This document shows positions 17,556-25,840 of a DNA stretch of 64,000 bases, piece after piece. Position numbers and translations under genes: made by a program. The notes beneath the pieces were generated by a model. The model had not been told where the DNA came from, made no database searches, and saw only the letters and a program-made list of their open reading frames with translations. Within the stretch, counting starts at the first letter, position 1. Every line of letters starts with the position of its first letter. Where the stretch lies: assembly GCF_000971985.1 (NCBI RefSeq), contig NZ_LAQQ01000001.1, positions 124,001-188,000 of the forward strand, read 5' to 3'. Origin of the DNA: Paenibacillus dauci (GTDB lineage Bacteria; Bacillota; Bacilli; Paenibacillales; Paenibacillaceae).

Positions 17556-19076
17556 GTGAGTGAGAATATTCTGGAAATGCGCAATATTTCCAAAAGCTTC
17601 ACAGGAGTCAAAGCCTTATCCGACGTGAACTTTCAGGTTGCCAAAGGCGAAATTCACTGTCTGATCGGCGAGAATGGCGCAGGCAAATCAACGCTGATGA
17701 AGGTACTGAGCGGCGTTTATCCATACGGCACGTATGAAGGCGATATCATTTATGAAGGCAATGTAATGAACTTCAGCCGGATCAGTGACAGTGTCAAAAC
17801 AGGTATTGTCATTATTTATCAGGAGCTGGCTCTTTTCCCGGATCTGAGTGTCTATGAGAATATTTTTGCCGGTAACGAAGTGAAGCGTGGAGGCATTATT
17901 GATTGGAACGAGACGATTATCAAATCCAGGGAAATGCTGCAAAAGGTCAAGCTGAATGTAAACCCGGAAACTCCGATTCGCGAGTTGGGCGTCGGTAAGC
18001 AGCAGCTGGTTGAGATCGCCAAAGCACTGAGCAAAGATGTGAAGCTGCTTATCCTGGATGAGCCGACAGCGGCGCTGAATGAAAATGACAGCGAGAATCT
18101 GCTCGAGCTGCTGCGCGATCTGCGGGATCAGGGCATTACCTGTATCATGATTTCCCATAAACTAAAAGAAGTCATCTCTATCGCAGACAAAGCCACTGTA
18201 CTACGTGATGGTAAAACGATCTGTACACTGGATGGTGCCAAAGGTGAGATCACAGAATCGTCCATTATCAAAAATATGGTTGGACGGGATATCGAGGATA
18301 TTTATCCAAAACGTCCGGACAAGAAGTTCGGCAGTCCGATTCTCGAAGTGAAAAACTGGAGTGCTTATGATCAGGAACTTGGTCGTCATGTCGTCAAAAA
18401 TGTAGACATGCACGTCAATAAAGGCGAGATTATCGGTATCGCCGGCTTGATGGGCTCGGGACGTACCGAATTTGCACTCAGCGTGTTTGGTAATCCCAAG
18501 AATTACAAGCTCGAGGGCGAACTGCTGGTTGATGGCAAGACAAGATCATTCAAGCATACCAGTGACGCGATTCATGCAGGCATTGCTTATGTAACAGAAG
18601 ATCGCAAAGGTGATGGACTGTTCCTGATTCAGGATATCAAAAGCAATGTAACCGTCGCCAATCTCAAACAGATCTCCCCAGGCGGTGTAGTTAACGAAAA
18701 TGAAGAAGTTCAGGTAGCCAGCGGCTACAAAAACTCCATGTATATCAAAGCCTCATCGATAGAACAGACCGTAGGCAATCTGAGCGGTGGTAATCAGCAA
18801 AAAGTATCACTTGGTAAATGGCTGTTTGTCGGACCGAAGCTGCTTATTCTCGATGAACCGACGCGCGGTATCGATGTAGGAGCGAAGTTTGAAATCTATA
18901 CGATTATGAATAAGCTGATCAGCGAAGGCATGAGTATTATTATGATCTCCTCCGAGCTTGGAGAAGTACTTGGCATGAGCGACCGGATCTATATCATGGC
19001 TGAAGGCAAGATCAAGGGTGAATTGACGGCTGAAGAAGCCGATCAGGAAAAAATAATGCACTTTGCTACACAATAG
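17556..19076 (+). CDS. mmsA: Monosaccharide ABC importer ATPase (GguA/MmsA, XylG-like)
   Basis: A 506-residue ATPase with two fused ABC domains, as in sugar importers of the CUT2 class. The first domain has Walker A GENGAGKST (about 38-46), signature LGVGKQQLVEIAKAL and Walker B LLILDEPTAAL. The second has a degenerate Walker A (GLMGSGRTEF), signature LSGGNQQKV and LLILDEPTRGID. This asymmetry is normal for CUT2 ATPases. Start GTG 17556 follows AAGGAGGAG. It sits between the binding protein and the permease, with the permease 11 bases downstream. It energises uptake of a pentose or hexose. Confidence 0.94.
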   Translation: MSENILEMRNISKSFTGVKALSDVNFQVAKGEIHCLIGENGAGKSTLMKVLSGVYPYGTYEGDIIYEGNVMNFSRISDSVKTGIVIIYQELALFPDLSVYENIFAGNEVKRGGIIDWNETIIKSREMLQKVKLNVNPETPIRELGVGKQQLVEIAKALSKDVKLLILDEPTAALNENDSENLLELLRDLRDQGITCIMISHKLKEVISIADKATVLRDGKTICTLDGAKGEITESSIIKNMVGRDIEDIYPKRPDKKFGSPILEVKNWSAYDQELGRHVVKNVDMHVNKGEIIGIAGLMGSGRTEFALSVFGNPKNYKLEGELLVDGKTRSFKHTSDAIHAGIAYVTEDRKGDGLFLIQDIKSNVTVANLKQISPGGVVNENEEVQVASGYKNSMYIKASSIEQTVGNLSGGNQQKVSLGKWLFVGPKLLILDEPTRGIDVGAKFEIYTIMNKLISEGMSIIMISSELGEVLGMSDRIYIMAEGKIKGELTAEEADQEKIMHFATQ

Positions 19077-19087
19077 GGGGCTAAGCC

Positions 19088-20263
19088 GTGAATTTCTTTA
19101 CTGAGGCAAGATCACTGCTCAAAGTAAATATCCGTGATTATGGTATGTACATCGCATTATTCGTTATTATGCTGACTTTCTCGATTATGACGGATGGTCT
19201 GTTTATGTCTTCCCGTAATATCAGTAATTTGCTGGATGCTACAGGTTATATTGCCGTACTCGCAGTCGGCATGACGCTGGTTATCGTTATCCGGCATATC
19301 GATCTCTCGGTCGGCTTTGCAGCCGGTTTTATGGGAGCGATTGCAGCCATTTTGCTATCGCAGATGGGTGTACCCTTTTATCTGACGATTCCGATTATTC
19401 TTGTACTGGGTATCGTTATCGGTATGTTCAATGGTGTATTGGTTGCTTCGATCGGTATCCCATCATTCGTATCCTCCCTGGCAGGAATGCTGATTTTCCG
19501 CGGCGCTCTGCTGCAGGTGACGGAGAAGACAGGTACAATCATTGTTAAAGACGATAACTTCAATGCGATCGGTAATGGTTATTTGCCGGCTATTGCACAA
19601 ATCGGTGGTCTGAATCTGTTGGCTCTGATTATCGGAGCCATTACTATTCTGTTCTTCATTTATTCAGAAGCAAGCAAGCGCAGACAAAAGATCAAGTACA
19701 AGTTCGAAGTTGTATCCAATCAGATCTTTGTTGTCAAAATGTTATTTGTATCCGCTATCATCGCATATGTGACATGGATTCTGGCGGGATATAACGGTTT
19801 CTCTTGGACCGTTGTTATTACACTGGCCGTTGTTATCATCTATCACTTCCTGACTACCCGAACTGTGCTGGGTCGTCACATTTATGCAGTGGGCAGTAAT
19901 CCGGAAGCGGCACACTTAAGCGGAATTAACGTAAAGAAGATTACGTATATCGTATTTGGTTCTATGGGTATGCTGTCTGCATTATCCGGTATTCTATATA
20001 CTTCCCGTCTACAGTCTGCAACCACTACAGCAGGTACGCTGTTCGAGCTTGATGCGATTGCTGCTGCTTATGTCGGCGGTGTATCCGCAGCAGGCGGCGT
20101 GGGTAAAGTAACCGGCTCCATCATCGGTGCACTGGTTATGGCTTCACTCTCCAGCGGGATGAACCTGCTCGGTGTAGGAATCTCGTATCAGTATATGATC
20201 CGTGGTGCAGTACTGGCACTGGCTGTTATCTTCGACGTCATGACCCGTAAGAAGAGAGGTTAA
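19088..20263 (+). CDS. mmsB: Monosaccharide ABC importer permease (GguB/MmsB, XylH-like)
   Basis: A 391-residue membrane protein with about ten membrane helices and the BPD_transp_2 family signature. It shows IRHIDLSVGFAAGFMGA near residue 60 and HIYAVGSNPEAAHLSGINVKKI near 265, the loop that contacts the ATPase. The longer central loop (SEASKRRQKIKYKFEV) is typical of the xylose/ChvE-linked permeases rather than RbsC. GTG 19088 follows AGGGGGGC. It is the last gene of the importer operon, closed by the terminator at 20355-20394. Confidence 0.93.
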   Translation: MNFFTEARSLLKVNIRDYGMYIALFVIMLTFSIMTDGLFMSSRNISNLLDATGYIAVLAVGMTLVIVIRHIDLSVGFAAGFMGAIAAILLSQMGVPFYLTIPIILVLGIVIGMFNGVLVASIGIPSFVSSLAGMLIFRGALLQVTEKTGTIIVKDDNFNAIGNGYLPAIAQIGGLNLLALIIGAITILFFIYSEASKRRQKIKYKFEVVSNQIFVVKMLFVSAIIAYVTWILAGYNGFSWTVVITLAVVIIYHFLTTRTVLGRHIYAVGSNPEAAHLSGINVKKITYIVFGSMGMLSALSGILYTSRLQSATTTAGTLFELDAIAAAYVGGVSAAGGVGKVTGSIIGALVMASLSSGMNLLGVGISYQYMIRGAVLALAVIFDVMTRKKRG

Positions 20264-20354
20264 TCATTCGCAGCATCGCTGGTAGATCTGATTGTTTCTC
20301 TATTCTATGTAGGGTTAGTAGGTGCAATGCTCATTTAATCTGTAATACATGCTG

Positions 20355-20394
20355 AAAAAGCTGGTTTGGCCGTATGCCTATACCAGCTTTTTTG
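20355..20394 (+). terminator. Terminator of the importer operon
   Basis: AAAAAGCTGGT pairs with ACCAGCTTTTTT across a 16-base loop. Confidence 0.85.
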
Positions 20395-20476
20395 CATGCT
20401 AATCAGGACAGACATCGGCTATTTGGTTTATGATAAAAGGATGTAATATATAGATCTGAATAATGGGGTGAATACG

Positions 20477-21418
20477 GTGGTTGTTCCAATCCTATCCAAA
20501 CATACCGTTCGGAAATTACTGAATATACTTGAGGAAAACTATACATTTGATCATGCGCTGGTGCTAGATAAGGGATACTCGGATACCATGAAATATACAC
20601 TTTACCATACCAATCGTCCTGTATATTTGCTGCGAATATACCCACTGAACGAGTCTATTCGCTGTACACTGGAACATCGCTATTTGCATCAGCATTATCA
20701 AAACGGAGTACAATGCCAGCAGCCGCTGACTATGCAGATACTGCCCGAGCTGAATTGCTGCTACCTGTTACTGGACTATCTCAGTGGAGAAGATGGAGAG
20801 AACGTGTTGCCACACCTCCCGGTAGATGAGCAATATCAGCAGGGAAGAGCTGCTGGTCAACAGCTGCATATCATACATCAAGTGATACCTGACGAGCCGA
20901 TTGATTGGGCGAAGCGACGCTACAACAAATACATACAGAAAAAGCAGCAGGCGAGACAGCTTGATCTTCCCTTTTATCGTCAAACCGAGCTGGAGCAGTA
21001 TATTGAGCAAAATGTAGATCTACTGTGCAATGACCGTGTGGTATTTCAACATGATGATTTTCATCCGGCTAATTTGATTTTTGAGAATGGGCAGCTATCC
21101 GGTATTATCGATTTCAGCCGGTTCGACTGGGGAGACGCGTGGGAGGAATTTTTCAAGCTTCCCAAGTATACCTGTGAAGTCAGTACACCTTTTGCCTGCG
21201 GACAGGTAGATGGCTATTTTCAAGATACAATTCCCGATGCTTTTTGGCCGCATTATAATCTGTATGTCGCATTGAATCAACATGCGACATTGATTGGTGG
21301 TCTTCAGCATCATGCGCCATCCTATGTACTGGACAAAATCCGGCATACCATAGAGACGCATGATTTTGCAGGTCAGGGACCGCCGGCTTGGTATGCCAAA
21401 ACAGGAGCACAGCGTTGA
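20477..21418 (+). CDS. Aminoglycoside phosphotransferase-family protein
   Basis: A 313-residue small-molecule kinase of the APH fold. The catalytic loop is HDDFHPANLIF (about residue 193) and the metal-binding aspartate lies in GIIDFSRFDWGDAWEEFFKL. The N-terminal lobe has DKGYSDTMKYTLY and the hinge LLDYLSGEDGE. GTG 20477 is chosen because GGGGTG lies 6 bases upstream; the GTG at 20468 lacks spacing. Members phosphorylate antibiotics, choline, sugars or amino acids. Nothing here shows aminoglycoside resistance specifically. It is a single-gene unit whose terminator overlaps the end of the gene. Confidence 0.82.
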   Translation: MVVPILSKHTVRKLLNILEENYTFDHALVLDKGYSDTMKYTLYHTNRPVYLLRIYPLNESIRCTLEHRYLHQHYQNGVQCQQPLTMQILPELNCCYLLLDYLSGEDGENVLPHLPVDEQYQQGRAAGQQLHIIHQVIPDEPIDWAKRRYNKYIQKKQQARQLDLPFYRQTELEQYIEQNVDLLCNDRVVFQHDDFHPANLIFENGQLSGIIDFSRFDWGDAWEEFFKLPKYTCEVSTPFACGQVDGYFQDTIPDAFWPHYNLYVALNQHATLIGGLQHHAPSYVLDKIRHTIETHDFAGQGPPAWYAKTGAQR

Positions 21419-21440
21419 TGACGCCATGCTCCTGTTTTTT
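21402..21440 (+). terminator. Terminator overlapping the phosphotransferase stop
   Basis: CAGGAGCA and TGCTCCTG pair, with an inner CGT/ACG pair, followed by seven T. The stop codon lies in the loop. Confidence 0.85.
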
Positions 21441-21443
21441 TGA

Positions 21444-21479
21444 TGAATGAATCGTATGTGTTGAATGAATCGTATGCGT
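21444..21479. repeat. Tandem 18-base direct repeat
   Basis: Two adjacent copies of TGAATGAATCGTATGYGT (Y is T in the first, C in the second) between two convergent genes. It looks like a recent local duplication, perhaps by slippage, with no evident function. Confidence 0.75.
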
Positions 21480-21500
21480 TGATCGAGATCAATAGAATGA

Positions 21501-23783
21501 TCATCTTACTTCCAGTAGAGCTTTCATAAACTTTTGCATAATTGGTGTATCCTTCGACGATTGAGAAGCCCATGGCTTTAATCGATCTTCATGTCCCTGT
21601 ACGTACCATCCCAGCTTCTGCTGAAGTTCCTGATCATATCGTGCTGTATTGGAATACTGTTTGCGTTCTGCCTGCATATCCTGCAGCAGGTTAGTCCAGA
21701 AATAGGCAGCTTGTTCGGACTCATGCTGAGGATATTGTTCTGCAAGCGCGAGCGCACTCTCCAGCGTATGATCCATATATAGCCGGTTCGCAATATAACT
21801 TCCGACAAACCGGTGATCAGGGTCTTGCTGCATAGCCAATTTGAACTGTCGATCGGCTTCCTGCAGCTTGTTTTGTCTCATCAGGGCGACCGCATATGTA
21901 GATCGGTCATAAGAGTTCAGTGCTATTTCATTTTCACTGGGATCACTATCATTCAGGGCAAGATATAACCCATGATACTTATTGTACGCGGTCCAGTCCT
22001 GTTGTCGGTAATAATAATCGGCCAGAGTATAAGCATCTTGACTGCTCGGAGAGAGGGTTAGCTGTCGCTGCATCAGCTTGATGTATTCAGCCTCTCCCTC
22101 TGTATTTTCCATAATGGACTGTTTGGTACTTAACAGGCGTGTCAGCATACGCAGTGCATGAGTATCCTGCGGATTGGCAGCCACATCCTGGCGATAAGCA
22201 GCTAATGCTTCTTCCGGCTTTTTGTCCAGCAATATGCGGTCTGCTGGCGTTAATATACGATTCTTCAGATAGAAAAAGGGGAGATTCCCCATACTCTCGC
22301 GTGTTAATCGGTATCCGCTGCTCTGACTGATCTGCTGACCGTTTGAGTCATAGGCAATTACATTCCATGACAACCGTCCGTTGGGATTCATAAATGACAG
22401 CATAGACTCCGGCACAACCGAATCAAAATCTCCGGAAGATCCATAAGAGAATCCCATCGACATTCGGTACAGCTCTTCTGCCGTTATCGTTAGAGAAGGA
22501 GTACGAATGTTTTCTTTGACTACACTACGCGTACTGCCATTTGGATACTGTATACCACCTTCAAGATTATAATAGGCAGCGCCCTTTACAGGCTGCCAGC
22601 TGAAAACAATCTGATTATCTGTAATTATCTGATCATTCACGGGCTGCTTGAGCTGAATCAGCGGCTGAAGTACGGTATTCTGCTGCAGCTGTTTCCCTTT
22701 TGTCACATGAATCCAAGGGTCAGCAGGAACCTGCCAAGTCCAGCCATCTACCTGTTGAAAGGAAAGGCCTAACCGCAGCTGATAGAATCCGGGCATTACC
22801 GCATGAAAAGCATAACGACCCTTAGCATCTGTCATTGTATGATAAGGACCCGAATCGAATACATTGGAAGAATAGGAGTTCAGATCGCCCTCGGCAATCA
22901 GGAATACACCTGCACCAGCCACAGGAGTGCCATCGCTTCGTTTCAGAGTTCCCTGTATAGTACCTGCCGTGTATTCATCCATCCGGATGGCTGTCTGGAT
23001 GGTTTGCTGCATTCGAGTTAAAGGCGTGTAGCCCATGCTGCTCGCCGGATCACTTCCGGAAGAATAGCTGTTTTCTTTTAATTCCTTAATGGCATCGGTG
23101 AGGACAGCCAGTGCCTGGTCTGCTTGGTGATCAGTATACAATAGACGGGCATGAAGCAATGCATATGCAGCGTTCAGATCCGTATTTTGGGAAAGGGTCT
23201 CCGGATGAATCTTCTGATAAACTTCTTTGGCTCCATCTGCATCACCTTCATTAAGCAGACGACCGGCCTGCAGAATAGCAAGCTGACTGCGCTGCTCGGA
23301 TGGTGTAGGGAACCTGGCCATTGCTTGTTGAAGTGCCTGATCGGCTTGCTGTTGTTGTCCAAGTGAATCATACAGGAAAACAAGCTGCTGTGACGCGTCT
23401 TCCAGCTCATATCCAGGTGTGGATTGAGCAATATATTCATTCAGTAGATCGATTTGTTCTGCTGGTTGTAGAGGGGAGGCAGATTCCGAATCGCCTCCTG
23501 ATTGACTGGAATTGGAACCGATATAGACATCAAAAGAAAACGGAGTGTAACTGCCTCCGCTGCCTATAACCTTTTGACGAATTATATTTATTCGTTCCGG
23601 AGCAGAGGCTTTGGCGAGGTCTTCCAGTAATTCGGTTCGTTGTTCAGCCAGCGATTGATTGGTCCGACCATGTAACCAGGCGGATACCTGCGGTATCATT
23701 AATATATAAACAGTGGACGAGATTAGCAGGAGAGGCAGTAGAACGTATAGTACGATATGCTTTACTTTGAATTTAACTCTCAT
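21501..23783 (-). CDS. Membrane-anchored TPR protein with carboxypeptidase-regulatory-like domain
   Basis: A 760-residue protein with one N-terminal membrane helix (about residues 9-29) and the rest probably outside the cell. TPR-like helices occupy about 110-230 (QQADQALQQAMARFPTP). A beta-sandwich of the carboxypeptidase-regulatory type is at about 275-350 (TIQGTLKRSDGTPVAGAGVFL, then GRYAFHAVMPGFYQLRL), followed by a second beta domain resembling fibronectin III (about 370-470). More TPR units run to the C-terminus (KPEEALAAYRQDVAANPQDTHAL; ADRQFKLAMQQDPDH). The start overlaps the upstream anti-sigma-like gene by 11 bases. It is the last gene of the sigma cluster, so it may be a regulated effector, a scaffold or a sensor for the envelope signal. 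I do not recognise a named homologue. Confidence 0.7.
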   Translation of the reverse strand: MRVKFKVKHIVLYVLLPLLLISSTVYILMIPQVSAWLHGRTNQSLAEQRTELLEDLAKASAPERINIIRQKVIGSGGSYTPFSFDVYIGSNSSQSGGDSESASPLQPAEQIDLLNEYIAQSTPGYELEDASQQLVFLYDSLGQQQQADQALQQAMARFPTPSEQRSQLAILQAGRLLNEGDADGAKEVYQKIHPETLSQNTDLNAAYALLHARLLYTDHQADQALAVLTDAIKELKENSYSSGSDPASSMGYTPLTRMQQTIQTAIRMDEYTAGTIQGTLKRSDGTPVAGAGVFLIAEGDLNSYSSNVFDSGPYHTMTDAKGRYAFHAVMPGFYQLRLGLSFQQVDGWTWQVPADPWIHVTKGKQLQQNTVLQPLIQLKQPVNDQIITDNQIVFSWQPVKGAAYYNLEGGIQYPNGSTRSVVKENIRTPSLTITAEELYRMSMGFSYGSSGDFDSVVPESMLSFMNPNGRLSWNVIAYDSNGQQISQSSGYRLTRESMGNLPFFYLKNRILTPADRILLDKKPEEALAAYRQDVAANPQDTHALRMLTRLLSTKQSIMENTEGEAEYIKLMQRQLTLSPSSQDAYTLADYYYRQQDWTAYNKYHGLYLALNDSDPSENEIALNSYDRSTYAVALMRQNKLQEADRQFKLAMQQDPDHRFVGSYIANRLYMDHTLESALALAEQYPQHESEQAAYFWTNLLQDMQAERKQYSNTARYDQELQQKLGWYVQGHEDRLKPWASQSSKDTPIMQKFMKALLEVR

Positions 23784-24141
23784 CCTGCTTCACCGCCTGT
23801 TCATATTGATCCTGCCAGTACGTGTTACCACCTATTTGTATAAGCTGCCGCTGCGAACTTGATGAAGAAGAACTTGCAGGATCTTGGACAGAAGGAGACG
23901 GATCATTGAATAGGATCAAAAAAGCTGCAAAAGTGGCAGCTGTAAGAGCTCCTGCAATACCTGCAGGTCGCAGCGATATATCAAATTCATAATTCCACAG
24001 GGCATGTATTCGGGAGCGCAGGCTCTCCGGATGGGTCTGATGAAGGACATGATCATGTCCCTTGAATTGAATCGATTGCAGTTCATGCTCCAGCTGCTGC
24101 CGGATCTGCTGCTGTTCATTCGGTGAGTGATCGGATGTCAT
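23773..24141 (-). CDS. Small single-pass membrane protein, putative anti-sigma factor
   Basis: A 122-residue protein: about 65 cytosolic residues rich in Gln, His and Glu, one membrane helix (IAGALTAATFAAFLILF), a serine-rich linker and a short external tail. ATG 24141 overlaps the stop of the sigma gene (ATGA) and has GGAGGAGGAA upstream. Topology, size and position fit an anti-sigma factor that holds the sigma factor at the membrane. No zinc HxxxCxxC anti-sigma motif is present, so the role is inferred from context. Confidence 0.62.
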   Translation of the reverse strand: MTSDHSPNEQQQIRQQLEHELQSIQFKGHDHVLHQTHPESLRSRIHALWNYEFDISLRPAGIAGALTAATFAAFLILFNDPSPSVQDPASSSSSSSQRQLIQIGGNTYWQDQYEQAVKQDES

Positions 24142-24680
24142 TGTTGTTCCTCCTCCCATAGACGACGCAGCTGACTGCGTCCCCGGGCTAGTCTTGATTT
24201 GATCGTATTTTCCTTGCTGTCCAGCTGGTCGGCAATCTCTTGTATACTCATTTCCTGAAAATAATAAAGTACGATACATTCACGATACATATAGTCAAGC
24301 TGCTGTACAGCCTGAACCAGCTTATGTTGATCTATGTATTTAATAGCAAGCTCATCGGCTCCGGTAGCAATTGTCATATCCGTATCCGGCAGTTCTTCGG
24401 CTCCGCCGCCGGGAAAAATGTTGCGCCAGCTCCATGTACGCTGCTTCATTCGGCAGCGATTAATTACGATACGAACGAGCCAGCTTTTCAGTTTATGGTG
24501 GTCGTTCAGCTGACCGATACTACGGTAAGCCTGAACAAATGTATCTTGTACGGCTTCTTCAGCAGCCTGCTGATCCTTCACCAGCAGAAATGCTGTCCGC
24601 ATCAATATATCTCCATAATCATTCATTAACAGACGAAGAGCGGCCTCATCCCGGTTCTTCAGTCTATCGACAATATCCAG
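24138..24680 (-). CDS. ECF RNA polymerase sigma factor, apparently starting at CTG
   Basis: A 180-residue extracytoplasmic-function sigma factor. Region 2 (about 10-75) shows RDEAALRLLMNDYG and QAAEEAVQDTFVQAYRS. Region 4 (about 120-175) shows YRECIVLYYFQEMSIQEIADQLDSKENTIKSRLARGRSQL. ATG 24626 would remove the first helix of region 2 and has no ribosome binding site. Reading upstream in frame restores LDIVDRLKNRDEAALRLL, which fits the family. An in-frame TAA lies a few codons further up, and no ATG, GTG or TTG occurs in between. The CTG at 24680 has AAAGGGGGAG at a 6-base spacing and gives a normal-length protein. ATT at 24674 is the other possibility. It leads a cluster with a putative anti-sigma factor and a large TPR membrane protein. 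Confidence 0.85.
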   Translation of the reverse strand: MDIVDRLKNRDEAALRLLMNDYGDILMRTAFLLVKDQQAAEEAVQDTFVQAYRSIGQLNDHHKLKSWLVRIVINRCRMKQRTWSWRNIFPGGGAEELPDTDMTIATGADELAIKYIDQHKLVQAVQQLDYMYRECIVLYYFQEMSIQEIADQLDSKENTIKSRLARGRSQLRRLWEEEQQ

Positions 24681-24744
24681 ATGAAACTCCCCCTTTATAG
24701 ATTAGGATGCGTGCTGGAGCATCATGGTTGCATGAAATATACAA

Positions 24745-25563
24745 TTAATTATGATTTTGTTCCAAAACCAGTGTTCCTTGCTGCAGATTGAGTCGATAGG
24801 TGAAAATGTCATACAGCTGATCATTATGCTCACCACCGGGTCCCTGCGGAAGACGCATCACCAGTCGATTATGCTCATTGCCCGGTTGGATAAGGGGAGT
24901 ATTTCCTGCACTATAATGGCTGCCTTGCGGAGTGACGAATCGAAGAGCCACAGCCGCACCGTCCGACTTCCGTATTGCAAATGCAGTATACTCCAGAGCA
25001 TGCCCATCCCGGTACTGGGGAGCAAGCAAATACAGATCGGCTTCATCCAGGGTGACTTTTGTAAAAGCAGCCGGTTTGAAGCTTGGTTGTATAAACATCA
25101 TATCCTGATAGCTCGTCAATACCTGTCGTACGTCATGATGAGTATAGATGACCATATAATTACCATGAAAAGTCCGATCAGCCGCTTCACCGTAATTACT
25201 GGGAGCTCCCAAACGTCCTACCCATTCAGGACCGGCAGAGATGACTTGTAGCGATCCATCCGTAGTCTGTACAAATGCCCGGACAGATCGTAATGGATTC
25301 AAATATTCAATTTCATCCAAGATCTTGGTCTGATTAAGGACCTGTGATGAGAGTGGTGCAGTGTACCTGTCATTTTTTGAATTGTTATCCGCTGTGAGGG
25401 TAGAGTCTTCATTATGAACCAGAACCGTACTTTGCCCGCTGGAATTGTTGGAGGAGGAAGCAATAGTAGAGGCAGCATCTGATACGGATTGTGAAGCGCA
25501 GCCAGTGGCTAGCATACTGAATACACCTAACCCGAGTAGCAATGATCGTGGAATGTTATACAT
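24745..25563 (-). CDS. Lipoprotein of unknown function upstream of the sigma gene
   Basis: A 272-residue protein with a lipoprotein signal peptide (MYNIPRSLLLGLGVFSMLATGC; lipid Cys about residue 22), a Ser/Asn-rich linker, and an extracellular domain that I do not recognise. Notable stretches are GPEWVGRLGAPSNYGEAADR and YMVIYTHHDVRQVLTSY. ATG 25563 has AGGTGA just upstream; starting further up would add a charged tail before the signal peptide. It ends 64 bases before the sigma gene on the same strand, so the two may be one transcript. Its external location fits either a target of the sigma factor or a part of signal detection. Confidence 0.6.
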   Translation of the reverse strand: MYNIPRSLLLGLGVFSMLATGCASQSVSDAASTIASSSNNSSGQSTVLVHNEDSTLTADNNSKNDRYTAPLSSQVLNQTKILDEIEYLNPLRSVRAFVQTTDGSLQVISAGPEWVGRLGAPSNYGEAADRTFHGNYMVIYTHHDVRQVLTSYQDMMFIQPSFKPAAFTKVTLDEADLYLLAPQYRDGHALEYTAFAIRKSDGAAVALRFVTPQGSHYSAGNTPLIQPGNEHNRLVMRLPQGPGGEHNDQLYDIFTYRLNLQQGTLVLEQNHN

Positions 25564-25738
25564 CAAGTCACCTGCTTTCCATTTTATTTCCAAACCAGCA
25601 TAACGCATTTGATATTCAAAGGAATGACAGAATTGTATTCGGCATTTTATTCATCTGTTTGCTGGCCTGTTATTCAATCCCTGTATATGACTGCCGATAA
25701 TTCCTGTAAAATAAGCTTTTCATTTTTGAATAATTCCG

Positions 25739-25767
25739 TTGAGTTGTCCGTCAATAATCTCTATAAT
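25739..25767 (+). promoter_or_regulatory. Promoter of the ABC-F gene
   Basis: TTGAGT at 25739-25744, 17 bases, TATAAT at 25762-25767. This leaves a leader of about 65 bases before ATG 25841. Confidence 0.65.
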
Positions 25768-25840
25768 AAGACAGGATGAGCTTACTGACCCAATGGGGTG
25801 TAAGTACGAAGGAAAAAGTCTAACAGAAAAGGTGTAATGA

